This document shows positions 48,090 to 57,947 of a stretch of DNA of 64,000 nt, in pieces. A program made the translations under genes and the position numbers. The stretch is from Aquincola tertiaricarbonis (lineage in GTDB: Bacteria; Pseudomonadota; Gammaproteobacteria; Burkholderiales; Burkholderiaceae_C). Within the stretch, counting starts at the first letter, position 1. Each line of letters opens with the position of its first letter. The DNA lies in the NCBI RefSeq assembly GCF_023573145.1, contig NZ_CP097635.1, forward strand, positions 1,302,001-1,366,000, in the 5' to 3' direction. The notes beneath the pieces were generated by a model. The model made no database searches. It saw only the letters and a list, made by a program, of their open reading frames with translations, and had not been told where the DNA came from.

Positions 48090-50180
48090 ATGCCCGCATT
48101 GCCCAGTACCCCGCCATCGCCGACCGAACGGCCCTGGCTCATCGCCGCCAGCCTGTGGCTCGCACTGGCGGCCGTCGTTGCGCTGGCGCTGTGGCACCTG
48201 CGGCACGAGACGGTCCAGGCCCAGGGCCGCGAGCTGCGCCTGATCTCGCTGGCCACGGCCGATGCCGTCGAGCGCGGCCTGCGCGGTGCCGAAGAAGGCC
48301 TGCAGGCGCTGCGGGCCGAACTGGAGGAAGCGCATCTGTCGCTGGACGATCCCGGCGCGGGGCGCGTGCTCGCTGCACGCGCCGACCTGATGCCGCTGCT
48401 GCAAGCGCTGTGGGTGCTGGACGCCGCCGGCAGCGTGCTTGCCGCGTCGAGCGACCGGCCGCCGCCGGCCACGGCCGCCTTCGATCCGCCGCTGGCTTCA
48501 CTGCCGCATGACCGGCTTGCATTGAGCGGCAGCACCGTGGTCACACCAGCCGGGCAGAGCGGCGCGGCCTCGGAGATCGCGCTGGCCGTGCCCTTCTCAT
48601 TGCCCGGCGGTCGCCACGGCTGGATCGTCTCGACCCTCCCTGCGGCGGCCATGCTGGGCTCGCTGGCCCAGGCGCTGCCCGTCGACGACCTGCGCCTCTT
48701 GGTGCTGCGCCACGACGGCGCGCCGCTGGCGGCCGTGAACGCAGCGGGCATCGCGGGCGCCGACGTCCGGTCCACGCTCGCCCGCGACCCGAGCGCCGAG
48801 CTCAACCGCCTGACCTTCGCGGACGGCAGCAAGAACCTCGTGAGCAGCCCCGCTGTGCCGCACTACGGCGCCCGCGTGCTGGTGTCGCGCGAGATGTCTG
48901 CCGTGCTCGGCCCGTGGCGCGATGCCGCCGAGCTGGCCGGCGCGGGGCTGACGGTGCTGCTGCTGGTCATGGCTTCGGCCGTCTACGTGGTGCAGTTGGC
49001 CGACCGCCGGCGAGCGGCGGCGCAGGCGGCGCTGCAGGCCCAGGTGTCGCGCGCCGGCAAGCTGGAGTCGCTGGGCACCCTGGCGGGCGGCGTGGCACAC
49101 GACTTCAACAACGTGCTGGCGGCGATCGTCGGCTTCGGCGAGATGGCGCAGGACGCCGCAGCGCCCGGCAGCGCGCAGGCGCGGCACCTCGACAAGGTGA
49201 TGCAGGCGGCGCTGCGCGGCAAGGCGCTGTGCGAACGCATCCTGGCCTTCAGCCGCGGCGGCGCCAAGACCTCGACCGTGTTCGAACTGGAGCCGGTGGT
49301 CGAGGAGGTGCTGACGCTGCTGTCGGCGTCGCTGCGCTCGGGCATCGTGCTCGAGCGGCGGCTGCAGGCACCGGGAGCGCGGCTCAGGGGCGATGCCACG
49401 CAGGCCTTCGAAGCGGTGATGAACCTGTGCACGAATGCCATGCAGGCCATGCCCGACGGCGGCTTGCTGAGCGTGCAGCTGGCGCGCGTGATGATCGACG
49501 CGCCGCGTGTGCTGTCGCACACCCGGCTGCCGCCGGGCCGCTACCTCGCCCTGTCGGTGGCCGACCAGGGCGCCGGCATCTCGCAGACCGTGATGGAGCA
49601 TCTGTTCGAGCCCTTCTTCACCACCAAGGCGGCGCAGTCGGGCACCGGGCTGGGGCTCGCGGTCGTCTTCGGCGTGGTGACCGAATTCGGCGGCGCGGTG
49701 GACGTGCAGAGCCGCCCGGCGCAAGGCGCCTGCTTCACGCTGTACCTGCCCGAGTGCACCGACGCGGCGGCCGCTGCGGCCGACCCGGTGCCCGATGGCG
49801 TCCGCGGCACCGGCCAGCGCCTGCTGGTGGTGGACGACGAACCCGATCTCGTCGCACTGACCGTCGAGATGCTGCAGGGGCTGGGCTATGCGCCCGAGGG
49901 CTTCACCGACCCCGCGGCAGCCCTGCGGGCGGTGCAGGCCGAGCCCGAGGGTTTCGCGGCCTTGATCAGCGACGAGGTGATGCCCGGGCTCACCGGCACC
50001 CAGCTGACCCAGGCGCTGCGCGAGCACGCGCCGCATCTGCCGGTGCTGCTGCTCAGCGGGTATGGCGGCGCGCTGCTGGCGCAGCGCGCGAGCAGCGCCG
50101 GCGTGCACCGGGTGCTGTCCAAGCCCGTGCAGCGCGCGCCCTTGGCCCACGCGCTGTCGGAGCTGCTGCGCGACAGCTGA
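48090..50180 (+). CDS. Membrane hybrid sensor histidine kinase with receiver
   Basis: 696-aa kinase. Membrane helix about 14-36 (WLIAASLWLALAAVVALALW), periplasmic sensor region (about 40-275), second helix about 280-305 (GLTVLLLVMASAVYVVQLAD). Then HisKA with phospho-His about 336 in GGVAHDFNNVLAAIVGF, HATPase_c with DQGAGIS and GTGLGLAVVFG, and a C-terminal receiver with VVDDEPD, acceptor Asp about 627 in ISDEVMPG and Lys in SKPV. The periplasmic part starts with helices as in Cache-type or four-helix sensors; the ligand is unknown. Divergent from the OmpR-type regulator, its likely partner, either directly or through its own receiver. The start has no strong ribosome site. Confidence 0.92.
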   Translation: MPALPSTPPSPTERPWLIAASLWLALAAVVALALWHLRHETVQAQGRELRLISLATADAVERGLRGAEEGLQALRAELEEAHLSLDDPGAGRVLAARADLMPLLQALWVLDAAGSVLAASSDRPPPATAAFDPPLASLPHDRLALSGSTVVTPAGQSGAASEIALAVPFSLPGGRHGWIVSTLPAAAMLGSLAQALPVDDLRLLVLRHDGAPLAAVNAAGIAGADVRSTLARDPSAELNRLTFADGSKNLVSSPAVPHYGARVLVSREMSAVLGPWRDAAELAGAGLTVLLLVMASAVYVVQLADRRRAAAQAALQAQVSRAGKLESLGTLAGGVAHDFNNVLAAIVGFGEMAQDAAAPGSAQARHLDKVMQAALRGKALCERILAFSRGGAKTSTVFELEPVVEEVLTLLSASLRSGIVLERRLQAPGARLRGDATQAFEAVMNLCTNAMQAMPDGGLLSVQLARVMIDAPRVLSHTRLPPGRYLALSVADQGAGISQTVMEHLFEPFFTTKAAQSGTGLGLAVVFGVVTEFGGAVDVQSRPAQGACFTLYLPECTDAAAAAADPVPDGVRGTGQRLLVVDDEPDLVALTVEMLQGLGYAPEGFTDPAAALRAVQAEPEGFAALISDEVMPGLTGTQLTQALREHAPHLPVLLLSGYGGALLAQRASSAGVHRVLSKPVQRAPLAHALSELLRDS

Positions 50181-50195
50181 GCGCCCCGCCCGCCC

Positions 50196-51749
50196 TCACC
50201 CCAGCCTGAACACGCTCACCGCCGCCAGCAGTTGCGCCGCCTGCTGCTGCTGCGACTGCGCCGCGGCGCTGGCTTCGCCCACCAGGGCGGTGTTGCGCTG
50301 GGTCGCGCTGTCCATGCGCGCAATGGCTTCGTTGACCTGGCTGATGCCCAGGCTCTGCTCGCGGCTGGCCACGCTGATGTCGCCCACGATGCGGGTCACG
50401 CGCTGCACGCTCTCCACCACCGCGGCGATGGTGGCGCCCGCGCTTTCGGCCAGCTGGCTGCCCGAGTCCATGCGGGTCACCGAGTCGTCGATCAGGCTCT
50501 TGATCTCCTTGGCGGCGACGGCCGAGCGCTGGGCCAGGCTGCGCACCTCGCTGGCCACCACGGCAAAGCCGCGGCCCTGCTCACCGGCGCGGGCGGCTTC
50601 CACCGCGGCGTTCAGCGCCAGGATGTTGGTCTGAAAGGCAATGCCGTCGATCACGCCGATGATGTCGACGATGCGCCGCGCCGAGCTGTGGATCTGGCCC
50701 ATGGTCTGCACCACCTCGCTCACCTCGCGGCCGCCCTGCACCGCCACGCTGGAGGCCGACACGGCCAGCTCGTTGGCCTGGCCCGCACTGTCGGCGTTCT
50801 GCTGCACGGTGGCGGTCAGCTGCTCGATGGCTACCGCCGTCTTGTCCAGCGACTCGGCCTGTTCCACGCTGCGCTGCGAAAGGTCCTGGTTGCCCTGCGC
50901 GATGAGGTCGGCCGCCCGGGTGATGCCCTCGGTGCCGTGGCGCACGCCGCTGACGATGCGGGCCAGTTCGTCGCGCATGGTCTTGAGGTTGAACATCAGG
51001 CTGCGGGTGTCGCCGGGCGCCACGCGCACGTCGACCGACAGGTCGCCCACCGCGATGCGCTGCGCCAGCTGCATGGCGGCGGCTGGCTCGCCGCCCAGCT
51101 GCACCAGCAGGCTGCGCACGATGACCAGCGCCGCCACGATGCCCAGCACCAGGGCCGCACCGCCCAGGGCCAGCATCAACATCCAGCCGCTGCGGTAGGA
51201 GGCCTGCGCGGCCTCGTTGTCGCGCCGGCTGAGTTCGTCGTTGAGGTCGATCAGCGCATTCAGCTCTCCCAGCCAGCGCGTCTGCGCCGCGATGGCCTGG
51301 GTGGTCAGCAGCTCGCGCGCGGCGGCCTCCTGGCCGCTGGTGGCCAGATCGATCACGCGCTGGAAAACGGGCAGCGCGGCCTGCTCGGCGGCGTCGATGC
51401 GTTCGCGGATCGCCTGCTTCTGCGGATGGGGCGGGCGACTGTCCAGCTCGCGCTTGGCCTGGGGGTACTGCGCCGCCAGCTCGGCGAACCGCGCCACCTG
51501 GGCCTGCTGCCCGGGCGTGCCGGCCAGCAGCACCACGTCGCGCATCGCCATCGCGCGGTTGGAGGCGCTGTCGTACATCGTGCCCAGGTGCTTGGTGTCG
51601 GCGTTGTTCACGCCCACGATCTGGTCCAGGTGGGCCTGGATGCGGGCCATGCGGTCGACGCCCAGCGCGGTGATCGCGGCCATCAAGGCCAGCACCAATG
51701 AAAAGCCCACGGCCAGGCGGGTCACCACCTTCCAGTTCGAGATGCTCAT
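50196..51749 (-). CDS. Methyl-accepting chemotaxis protein
   Basis: 517-aa chemoreceptor. N-terminal helix ([20 protein letters not shown]), a periplasmic four-helix-bundle-type region (about 35-190) and a second helix ([20 protein letters not shown]). HAMP follows (about 212-265), then the cytoplasmic signalling domain with the hairpin tip [20 protein letters not shown] and [20 protein letters not shown]. Likely methylation helices lie on both sides. Substrate of CheR/CheB/CheD encoded at 27.8-30.6 kb. AGAGG lies 5 nt before the ATG at 51749, chosen over an upstream frame start at 51797. A sigma-28-like promoter lies 30 nt upstream. Converges on the hybrid kinase. Confidence 0.95.
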   Translation of the reverse strand: MSISNWKVVTRLAVGFSLVLALMAAITALGVDRMARIQAHLDQIVGVNNADTKHLGTMYDSASNRAMAMRDVVLLAGTPGQQAQVARFAELAAQYPQAKRELDSRPPHPQKQAIRERIDAAEQAALPVFQRVIDLATSGQEAAARELLTTQAIAAQTRWLGELNALIDLNDELSRRDNEAAQASYRSGWMLMLALGGAALVLGIVAALVIVRSLLVQLGGEPAAAMQLAQRIAVGDLSVDVRVAPGDTRSLMFNLKTMRDELARIVSGVRHGTEGITRAADLIAQGNQDLSQRSVEQAESLDKTAVAIEQLTATVQQNADSAGQANELAVSASSVAVQGGREVSEVVQTMGQIHSSARRIVDIIGVIDGIAFQTNILALNAAVEAARAGEQGRGFAVVASEVRSLAQRSAVAAKEIKSLIDDSVTRMDSGSQLAESAGATIAAVVESVQRVTRIVGDISVASREQSLGISQVNEAIARMDSATQRNTALVGEASAAAQSQQQQAAQLLAAVSVFRLG

Positions 51750-51777
51750 GTTGCCTCTGACGATTGTTCCGTCCACG

Positions 51778-51804
51778 TCATCGGCCGTTTCTCGCAACTA
51801 TTCA
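51778..51804 (-). promoter_or_regulatory. Putative sigma-28 promoter for the chemoreceptor
   Basis: On the minus strand GCCGATGA (51785-51778) matches 7 of 8 bases of the FliA -10 box. The region 11 nt upstream (GAATAGTT, 51804-51797) matches 4 of 8 of the -35 box. A start site near 51771 would give a 5'-UTR of about 22 nt holding the ribosome site. Confidence 0.4.
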
Positions 51805-51989
51805 GGTTTCAGCATCTTTGAAAAGTGGTGTGTGGCCATGGGCAGGGCGCCGCTGGCACGGGCCGTGCACGCGAGCCCGGCTGGCTGAGGCCGCGCAAAC
51901 CCGTCGGCGCTCAAGTTGCAGTGCAGCATGCCGTCAACCCCTGGTGGCCGTGTGCCTGCAGCAGTCGTCCCCGCCGTACAAGGACCTCG

Positions 51990-54900
51990 ATGTCGCGTCT
52001 GTTCGCCCGCTTCCTGGGCCGCCTGTCCGTGGGCCGGAAGCTGCTCCTGATCTACCTGCTTGATCTCACCGCCGTCATCTACATCAGCGGCATCCTGATC
52101 AACGAGAAGTTCATCGCCATCGACTTCGCGCGCAAGGAGGAGAGCGGCATCGCCTACATCCGCCGCACCAGCGACGTGCTGGTGACGCTGGCGCGGACGT
52201 CGATCGGTCCGGTGCCGGCGGCAAGGCCGGAAGGCTGGCTGCCACTGGCCCGATCGGTGGCCGAAACCGAACGGCTGCATGGCGAAGGCATGAAGAGCGC
52301 GGAGGCGGCCTCGCTGCTGCAGCGATCGCTGGAAGCCCTGGGCCCGCGCCCCGCCCCGGACACCGTGACGGCGGTGCTCGGGCAGGGCCGGGCCCTGGTC
52401 ACGCGCGTGGGCAACCAGTCCAACCTGATCCTGGACCCCGACCTCGACAGCTACTACAGCATGTCGCTGGTGCTGCTGCGCTACCCCGAGCTGCTGGACG
52501 TGCTGGACCGCATCGGCGCGCAGTTGCGGCCCGACACCCGCCGCGAGTCGGCCGTGCTGCGCACCCAGTACCTGGTGCTGGAGGGCCAGCTCGACGCGGT
52601 GGCACAGGGCATTGCCAGCGACCAGGCCGAGGCGGTGGCCGCCTCCACGCCGGCGCTGCGCGCCGCGCTGGACCCGGCGCAGGCGCGGCTGGCCGCCGCC
52701 ATCGAGGGGCTGCGGCGCGCCTCGCGCGCCTACATCGACGACGGCGCCACGCGCGACCGCCTGCGCGCCGTGCACCTGGCACAGGCCGAGCTGGTGAGCG
52801 AGCTGCACCAGGCCTGGCAGCTGGGCGCCACCGAACTGGAGCGGCTGCTGGCCACCCGCATCGACGGCCTCTACACCCGCATGTGGATGCACCTGGGCAC
52901 CGCACTCGTGCTGCTGCTGGCCATCCTGTCGCTGGTGTGGGGCGTGGCGCGGCAGATCTCGGTGCCGCTGCGCCGCATGGCCGGCGTGGCCGACGAGGTG
53001 CGGCGCACCGGCGACCCCACGCTGCGCGCCGACTGGCGCAGCCAGGACGAGATCGGCCGCCTGGTGCTGGCCTTCAACGACATGCTGGCCCAGCTGGACC
53101 GCGAGCGCACCGCGCAGCAGGAGCTGGCCGCCAGCGCCCGCGCCGCCGAGGCCCAGCGGGCACTGGTGGAATCCACCCCCATCCCGCTGATGGTGACGGC
53201 CATTCCCGGCCACGAGGTGCTGCATGCCAACCCACCTGCCGAATCATGGTTGAACGGCCGGCGTGACGACCCCTGGGCGGTGGGCCTGGAAGCGCCGGTG
53301 CGGGCGCACTTCTTCCAGCAGCTGGCCGACCGCGACGCGGTGCATGAGTTCGAGGTGCGTTGGCAGGGCAGCGGCGAGCCCGCCTGGGCCGTGCTCAGCG
53401 CCCGCCGCGTGCAGTACCAGGGCCGCGACGCGGTGATCACGGTCTTCTCGCCGATCAACCACCTGAAGCAGATGCGCCGCCGTCTGGAGCTGTGGGCCAA
53501 GGTGTTCGAAGCCTCCACCGAGGCCATCATGATCGTCGGCGCCGACCGGCGCATCCTCACCACCAACCTGTCCTTCCACAAGGCCACGGGCTACGACCTG
53601 CAGGACGTGGTGGGCGAGCCGCCCCGGCTGCTGCTGGGCAATGCCAACCCACCCGGCTTCATCGACGAGGTCTGGGCCGCCGTGGGGCGCCGCGGCACCT
53701 GGCAGGGCGAGCTGTGGCTGCGCCGGCGCGATGGCACCGAATACCCGGCCTGGATGCTGATCAGCCCGGTGCGTGAAGGCCCCGGTGCACGCGGCGACGT
53801 GACGCACTACATCTTCACCTCGATCGACATCGCCGACCGCAAGAAGAGCGAAGCTCGCATCCAGTTCCTGGCCCAGCACGACGTGCTGACGGAGCTGCCC
53901 AACCGATCGCTGTGCATCGAGCGGCTGCGGCTGGCCCTGCAGCAGGCGCAGCGCACCGGCCAGAAGGTGGCGGTGATGTTCATCGACCTGGACCGCTTCA
54001 AGGACATCAACGACACGCTGGGCCACCACATCGGCGATGGCCTGCTGCGCTCGGTGGCGCGGCGGCTGCTGGAAGCGGTGCGCGCGGGCGACACCGTGAG
54101 CCGCCTGGGGGGCGACGAGTTCGTGGTGGTGATCAACGGCGTGGACACGGTGGACGACGTGACCCACGTGGTGGAGCAGCGGCTGATCCCGCGCATCCGC
54201 CAGCCGCATGTGGTGGACGGCACCGAGCTGAACGTCTCCTGCAGCGTGGGCATTGCGCTGGCGCCGGACGACAGCAGCGACCTGGACACGCTGATGCGCC
54301 ATGCCGACACCGCCATGTACCAGGCCAAGGCCGGCGGCCGCAACGCCAGCGCCTTCTTCACTGCCGAGATGACCGAACGTGCCCTGCAGCGCCACCGCAC
54401 CGAGGCGGCGCTGCGGCGCGCGATCGAGGCCGGTGAACTGCGCCTGGCCTACCAGCCGCGCATCGACGCCCGCAGCGGGCGCACCGTGGGGGTGGAAGGC
54501 CTGCTGCGCTGGGACAGCGAAGAGCTGGGCCCGATGAGCCCGTCGGTGTTCGTGCCCATTGCCGAGGAAAGCGGGTTGGTGGTGCCCATGGGCGCCTGGG
54601 TGATCGAAGAGGCCTGCGCGCAGATCGGCCGCTGGCGCGACCAGGGGCTGCCGCCGCTCAACGTCTCCATCAACCTGTCGGCGCCGCAGCTGCAGGACCC
54701 GACGCTGCTGGACACACTGGCCGGCAGCCTGGCCCGCCATGCGGTGCCGCCCGGCGGGCTGGAGCTGGAGCTGACCGAATCGATGCTGATGGACCGCGCC
54801 GACAGCACGCTGCGCACGATGCAGGCGATCCGGCAGCTCGGCGTGGGCCTGGCGATCGACGACTTTGGCACCGGCTACTCCAGCCTCAACTACCTCAACC

Positions 54901-55169
54901 GCTTCCCGATCAACAAGCTGAAGATCGACCGCTCGTTCGTGCACGACATGCTGGCCGACTCCACCGCCCGCGCCATCGTGCAGGCCATCGTCGGCCTGGG
55001 GCACACGCTCAAGCTGAAGGTGGTGGCCGAAGGCGTTGAAACGCCGGCCCAGGCCGCCGCGCTGCGCGCCGCCGGCTGCGACGAGCTGCAGGGCTTTTTC
55101 TACAGCCAGCCGCTGCGGCCCGAGGCCCTGGGAGACTGGCTGACAGAACCCGCGCTGAACGGCGACTGA
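51990..55169 (+). CDS. Membrane HAMP-PAS-GGDEF-EAL protein
   Basis: 1059-aa c-di-GMP enzyme. Membrane helix about 18-38 (LLLIYLLDLTAVIYISGILI), helical periplasmic region (about 40-295), second helix about 300-320, HAMP (about 320-375), one PAS-like region (about 385-490) and a clear PAS (about 505-620). The GGDEF domain has an intact signature RLGGDEF near 707 with an inhibitory-site RAGD. The EAL domain (about 820-1050) has EGLLRW, ELTESML, IDDFGTGYSSLNYLNRFPIN and VVAEGVET. Both activities look possible. The start is the ATG at 51990 after AAGGA. It converges on aceE with 16 bp between stops. Confidence 0.94.
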   Translation: MSRLFARFLGRLSVGRKLLLIYLLDLTAVIYISGILINEKFIAIDFARKEESGIAYIRRTSDVLVTLARTSIGPVPAARPEGWLPLARSVAETERLHGEGMKSAEAASLLQRSLEALGPRPAPDTVTAVLGQGRALVTRVGNQSNLILDPDLDSYYSMSLVLLRYPELLDVLDRIGAQLRPDTRRESAVLRTQYLVLEGQLDAVAQGIASDQAEAVAASTPALRAALDPAQARLAAAIEGLRRASRAYIDDGATRDRLRAVHLAQAELVSELHQAWQLGATELERLLATRIDGLYTRMWMHLGTALVLLLAILSLVWGVARQISVPLRRMAGVADEVRRTGDPTLRADWRSQDEIGRLVLAFNDMLAQLDRERTAQQELAASARAAEAQRALVESTPIPLMVTAIPGHEVLHANPPAESWLNGRRDDPWAVGLEAPVRAHFFQQLADRDAVHEFEVRWQGSGEPAWAVLSARRVQYQGRDAVITVFSPINHLKQMRRRLELWAKVFEASTEAIMIVGADRRILTTNLSFHKATGYDLQDVVGEPPRLLLGNANPPGFIDEVWAAVGRRGTWQGELWLRRRDGTEYPAWMLISPVREGPGARGDVTHYIFTSIDIADRKKSEARIQFLAQHDVLTELPNRSLCIERLRLALQQAQRTGQKVAVMFIDLDRFKDINDTLGHHIGDGLLRSVARRLLEAVRAGDTVSRLGGDEFVVVINGVDTVDDVTHVVEQRLIPRIRQPHVVDGTELNVSCSVGIALAPDDSSDLDTLMRHADTAMYQAKAGGRNASAFFTAEMTERALQRHRTEAALRRAIEAGELRLAYQPRIDARSGRTVGVEGLLRWDSEELGPMSPSVFVPIAEESGLVVPMGAWVIEEACAQIGRWRDQGLPPLNVSINLSAPQLQDPTLLDTLAGSLARHAVPPGGLELELTESMLMDRADSTLRTMQAIRQLGVGLAIDDFGTGYSSLNYLNRFPINKLKIDRSFVHDMLADSTARAIVQAIVGLGHTLKLKVVAEGVETPAQAAALRAAGCDELQGFFYSQPLRPEALGDWLTEPALNGD

Positions 55170-55185
55170 GAGTCGGGGCAGCGCC

Positions 55186-57900
55186 TCACCGCCCCCACGG
55201 CACCCCGGACGCCACCTCCAGGCCGAAGTGCGCGATCGCCTGGCTGCAAGCCTCCACGCCCACCCGACCCTGCTGGCGCAGCGCGGTCAGCGCGGCCAGC
55301 ACCACGTGGCCGCGGTCCACCTCGAAGAAGCGGCGCAGCTCGGCGCGGGTGTCGCTGCGGCCGAAGCCGTCGGTGCCCAGCGCGGTGAAAGGCGCCTGCA
55401 GGTAGGCGCCGGCCAGCTGCGGCCAGGCGCGCACGTAGTCGCTGGCGGCCACCACCGGCTCGTCGCCGGGCAGGCACTGCGCCAGGTGGCTGCTGCGCGG
55501 CGCCGCCTCGGGGTGCAGGCGGTTCCAGCGCTCCACCTCGGCCGCATCGCGCGCCAGTTCCGAGAAGCTGGTGGCGCTCCACACCTCGGCCTCGACCTGC
55601 CACTGCGTGGCCAGCAGTTCGGCCGCGGCCAGCACTTCGCGCAGGATGGTGCCGCTGCCCAGCAGCCGCACGCGGCCCACCGGCTGCGTGGCCGGCTGGT
55701 GCAGCGCCAGCCGGTACAGGCCCTTGATGACGTCGGCCTCCACGCCCTCGGGCAGCGAGGGCTGGGCGTAGTTCTCGTTCATCAGGGTGACGTAGTAGAA
55801 GACGTCCTCCTGCCGCTCCAGCATGGCCCGCATGCCGTGGTCCAGGATCACCGCGAATTCGCCGGCGAAGCAGGGGTCGTAGGCGCGGCAGTTGGGCACC
55901 GTGCTGGCCTGCAGCAGGCTGGCGCCGTCCTGGTGTTGCAGGCCTTCGCCGCCCAGCGTGGTGCGGCCGGCGGTGGCCCCCAGCAGGAAGCCGCGCGCCC
56001 GCTGGTCGGCGGCCGCCCAGATCAGGTCGCCCACGCGCTGGAAGCCGAACATCGAGTAGTAGATGTAGAAGGGCAGCATCGGCAGCCCGTGCACCGAATG
56101 GCTGGTGGCCGCCGCCGTCCAGCTGCTCAGCGCACCGGCCTCGCTGATGCCTTCTTCCAGGATCTGGCCATCGGTGGCTTCGCGGTAGCTGAGCACCGAG
56201 CCGATGTCCTCGGGCTCGTAGGCCTGGCCGCTGAAGGCATAGATGCCCACCTGCTTGAACAGGTTGGCCATGCCGAAGGTGCGCGCTTCATCCGCGACGA
56301 TGGGCACGATGCGCGGTCCCAGCGCGCCGTCCTTCAGCAGGCCGGTGAGCATGCGCACGAAGGCCATGGTGGTGCTCATCTCCTTGCCCTGCGCCGCGAT
56401 GGCGAACTCGCCATAACGCGCCAGCGGCGGCACCGGCACCGGCTGGGCGGCGGCGCTGCGCGCGGGCACGAAGCCGCCGAGCGCGGCGCGCCGCTCGTGC
56501 AGGTAGCGCATCTCGGCGCTGTCGGCCGCCGGCTTGACGAAGTCCAGCCGCGCGGCCTGCTCGTCGGTCAGCGGCAGCGCGAAGCGGTTGCGGAAGGCGA
56601 TCAGGTCGTCACGGTCCAGCTTCTTCTGCTGGTGGGTGGTCATGCGACCCTGGCCGGCCTCGCCCATGCCATAGCCCTTCTTGGTCTGCGCCAGGATGAC
56701 GGTGGGCCGGCCGGTGGTGCGCATGGCCGCGTGGTAGGCCGCATGGATCTTGACCAGGTCGTGGCCGCCGCGCTTCAGGCGGTCGATCTGCTCGTCGGTC
56801 AAGCCCTGGGCCAGCGCGGCCAGCGCCGGGTCCTGGCCGAAGAAGTGCTCGCGGTTGTAGCGGCCGTCCTTGGCGGCAAAGGTCTGCAGCTGGCCATCCA
56901 CCGTGCGTGCGAAGGTGCGCTGCAGCGCGCCTTCGGTGTCGCGGGCGAAAAGGCCGTCCCAGTCCGAGCCCCACACCAGCTTGATGACGCGCCAGCCGGC
57001 GCCCGCGAACAGCGCCTCCAGCTCGTCGATGATGCGGCCGTTGCCGCGCACCGGGCCGTCCAGCCGCTGCAGGTTGCAGTTGACCACCCACACCAGGTTG
57101 TCCAGCTGCTCGCGCGCGGCCAGGGTCAGCGCGCTCATGCTTTCCGGCTCGTCCATCTCGCCGTCGCCGAACACGCCCCACACCTTGCGCCGGGCGGTGT
57201 CCAGCAGGCCGCGGTGGTGCAGGTAGCGCATGAAGCGCGCCTGGTAGATGGCGCTGATCGGGCCCAGCCCCATCGAGCCGGTCGGAAACTGCCAGAAGTC
57301 CGGCATCAGCCAGGGGTGCGGGTAGCTGGACAGGCCGCGTGCCCCGGCTCGGGTGGCCGCGATCTCCTGCCGGTAGTGGGCCAGATCCTGCTCGGTCAGC
57401 CGGCCTTCCAGAAAGGCGCGGGCATACACGCCGGGCGCCGAATGCGGCTGGTAGAACACCAGGTCGCTGTCTCGCGCGGCGCCCCCACGGAAGAAGTGGT
57501 TGAAGCCCACCTCGAACAGGTCGGCCGCGCTGGCATAGCTCGCGATGTGGCCGCCCAGCTCGCTGGAGCCGCCCAGCTCGGCCTGGTTGGCACGCACTAC
57601 CATGGCCAGCGCATTCCAGCGCATCAGCGAAGCCAGCCGCTCCTCGATGGCCAAGTCGCCCGGAAAGGCCGGCTGCCGCTCGGCCGGGATGGTGTTGACG
57701 TAAGGCGTGCCCAGCGCCGGCTGCCAGCCCACCCGCGGATGGCGCGCGTCGGCGGCCAGCAGGTCCATGATCTCGCGCACCCGCTGCGGGCCGGCCTCGG
57801 CCAGCAGCGAGGCCAGCGCCTCGCGCCATTCGGCGGTCTCCTGCGGGTCGGCGTCGGCCTGGGCTTGCGCCAGGTGCGGTTGAATGGCGTCGTCGCTCAT
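55186..57900 (-). CDS. aceE: Pyruvate dehydrogenase E1 component (homodimeric)
   Basis: 904-aa thiamine-diphosphate enzyme that decarboxylates pyruvate and acetylates the E2 lipoyl domain. Diagnostic segments: LGGHIASYASAADLFEVGFN, SYPHPWLMPDFWQFPTGSMG, the ThDP/metal motif GDGEMDEPESMSALTLA with VVNCNLQRLDGPVRGNG, QTKKGYGMGEAG and the C-terminal SVHGLPMLPFYIYYSMFGFQ. Length is normal. No aceF (E2) or lpd gene is adjacent: the neighbours are two c-di-GMP genes, so this may be a second E1 copy or an isolated one. Convergent with the GGDEF-EAL gene. Confidence 0.95.
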   Translation of the reverse strand: MSDDAIQPHLAQAQADADPQETAEWREALASLLAEAGPQRVREIMDLLAADARHPRVGWQPALGTPYVNTIPAERQPAFPGDLAIEERLASLMRWNALAMVVRANQAELGGSSELGGHIASYASAADLFEVGFNHFFRGGAARDSDLVFYQPHSAPGVYARAFLEGRLTEQDLAHYRQEIAATRAGARGLSSYPHPWLMPDFWQFPTGSMGLGPISAIYQARFMRYLHHRGLLDTARRKVWGVFGDGEMDEPESMSALTLAAREQLDNLVWVVNCNLQRLDGPVRGNGRIIDELEALFAGAGWRVIKLVWGSDWDGLFARDTEGALQRTFARTVDGQLQTFAAKDGRYNREHFFGQDPALAALAQGLTDEQIDRLKRGGHDLVKIHAAYHAAMRTTGRPTVILAQTKKGYGMGEAGQGRMTTHQQKKLDRDDLIAFRNRFALPLTDEQAARLDFVKPAADSAEMRYLHERRAALGGFVPARSAAAQPVPVPPLARYGEFAIAAQGKEMSTTMAFVRMLTGLLKDGALGPRIVPIVADEARTFGMANLFKQVGIYAFSGQAYEPEDIGSVLSYREATDGQILEEGISEAGALSSWTAAATSHSVHGLPMLPFYIYYSMFGFQRVGDLIWAAADQRARGFLLGATAGRTTLGGEGLQHQDGASLLQASTVPNCRAYDPCFAGEFAVILDHGMRAMLERQEDVFYYVTLMNENYAQPSLPEGVEADVIKGLYRLALHQPATQPVGRVRLLGSGTILREVLAAAELLATQWQVEAEVWSATSFSELARDAAEVERWNRLHPEAAPRSSHLAQCLPGDEPVVAASDYVRAWPQLAGAYLQAPFTALGTDGFGRSDTRAELRRFFEVDRGHVVLAALTALRQQGRVGVEACSQAIAHFGLEVASGVPWGR

Positions 57901-57947
57901 GGCGGTCCCCTGTCTTGGCAGGGGGCAGTCTAGAACGTGAGGCGACG

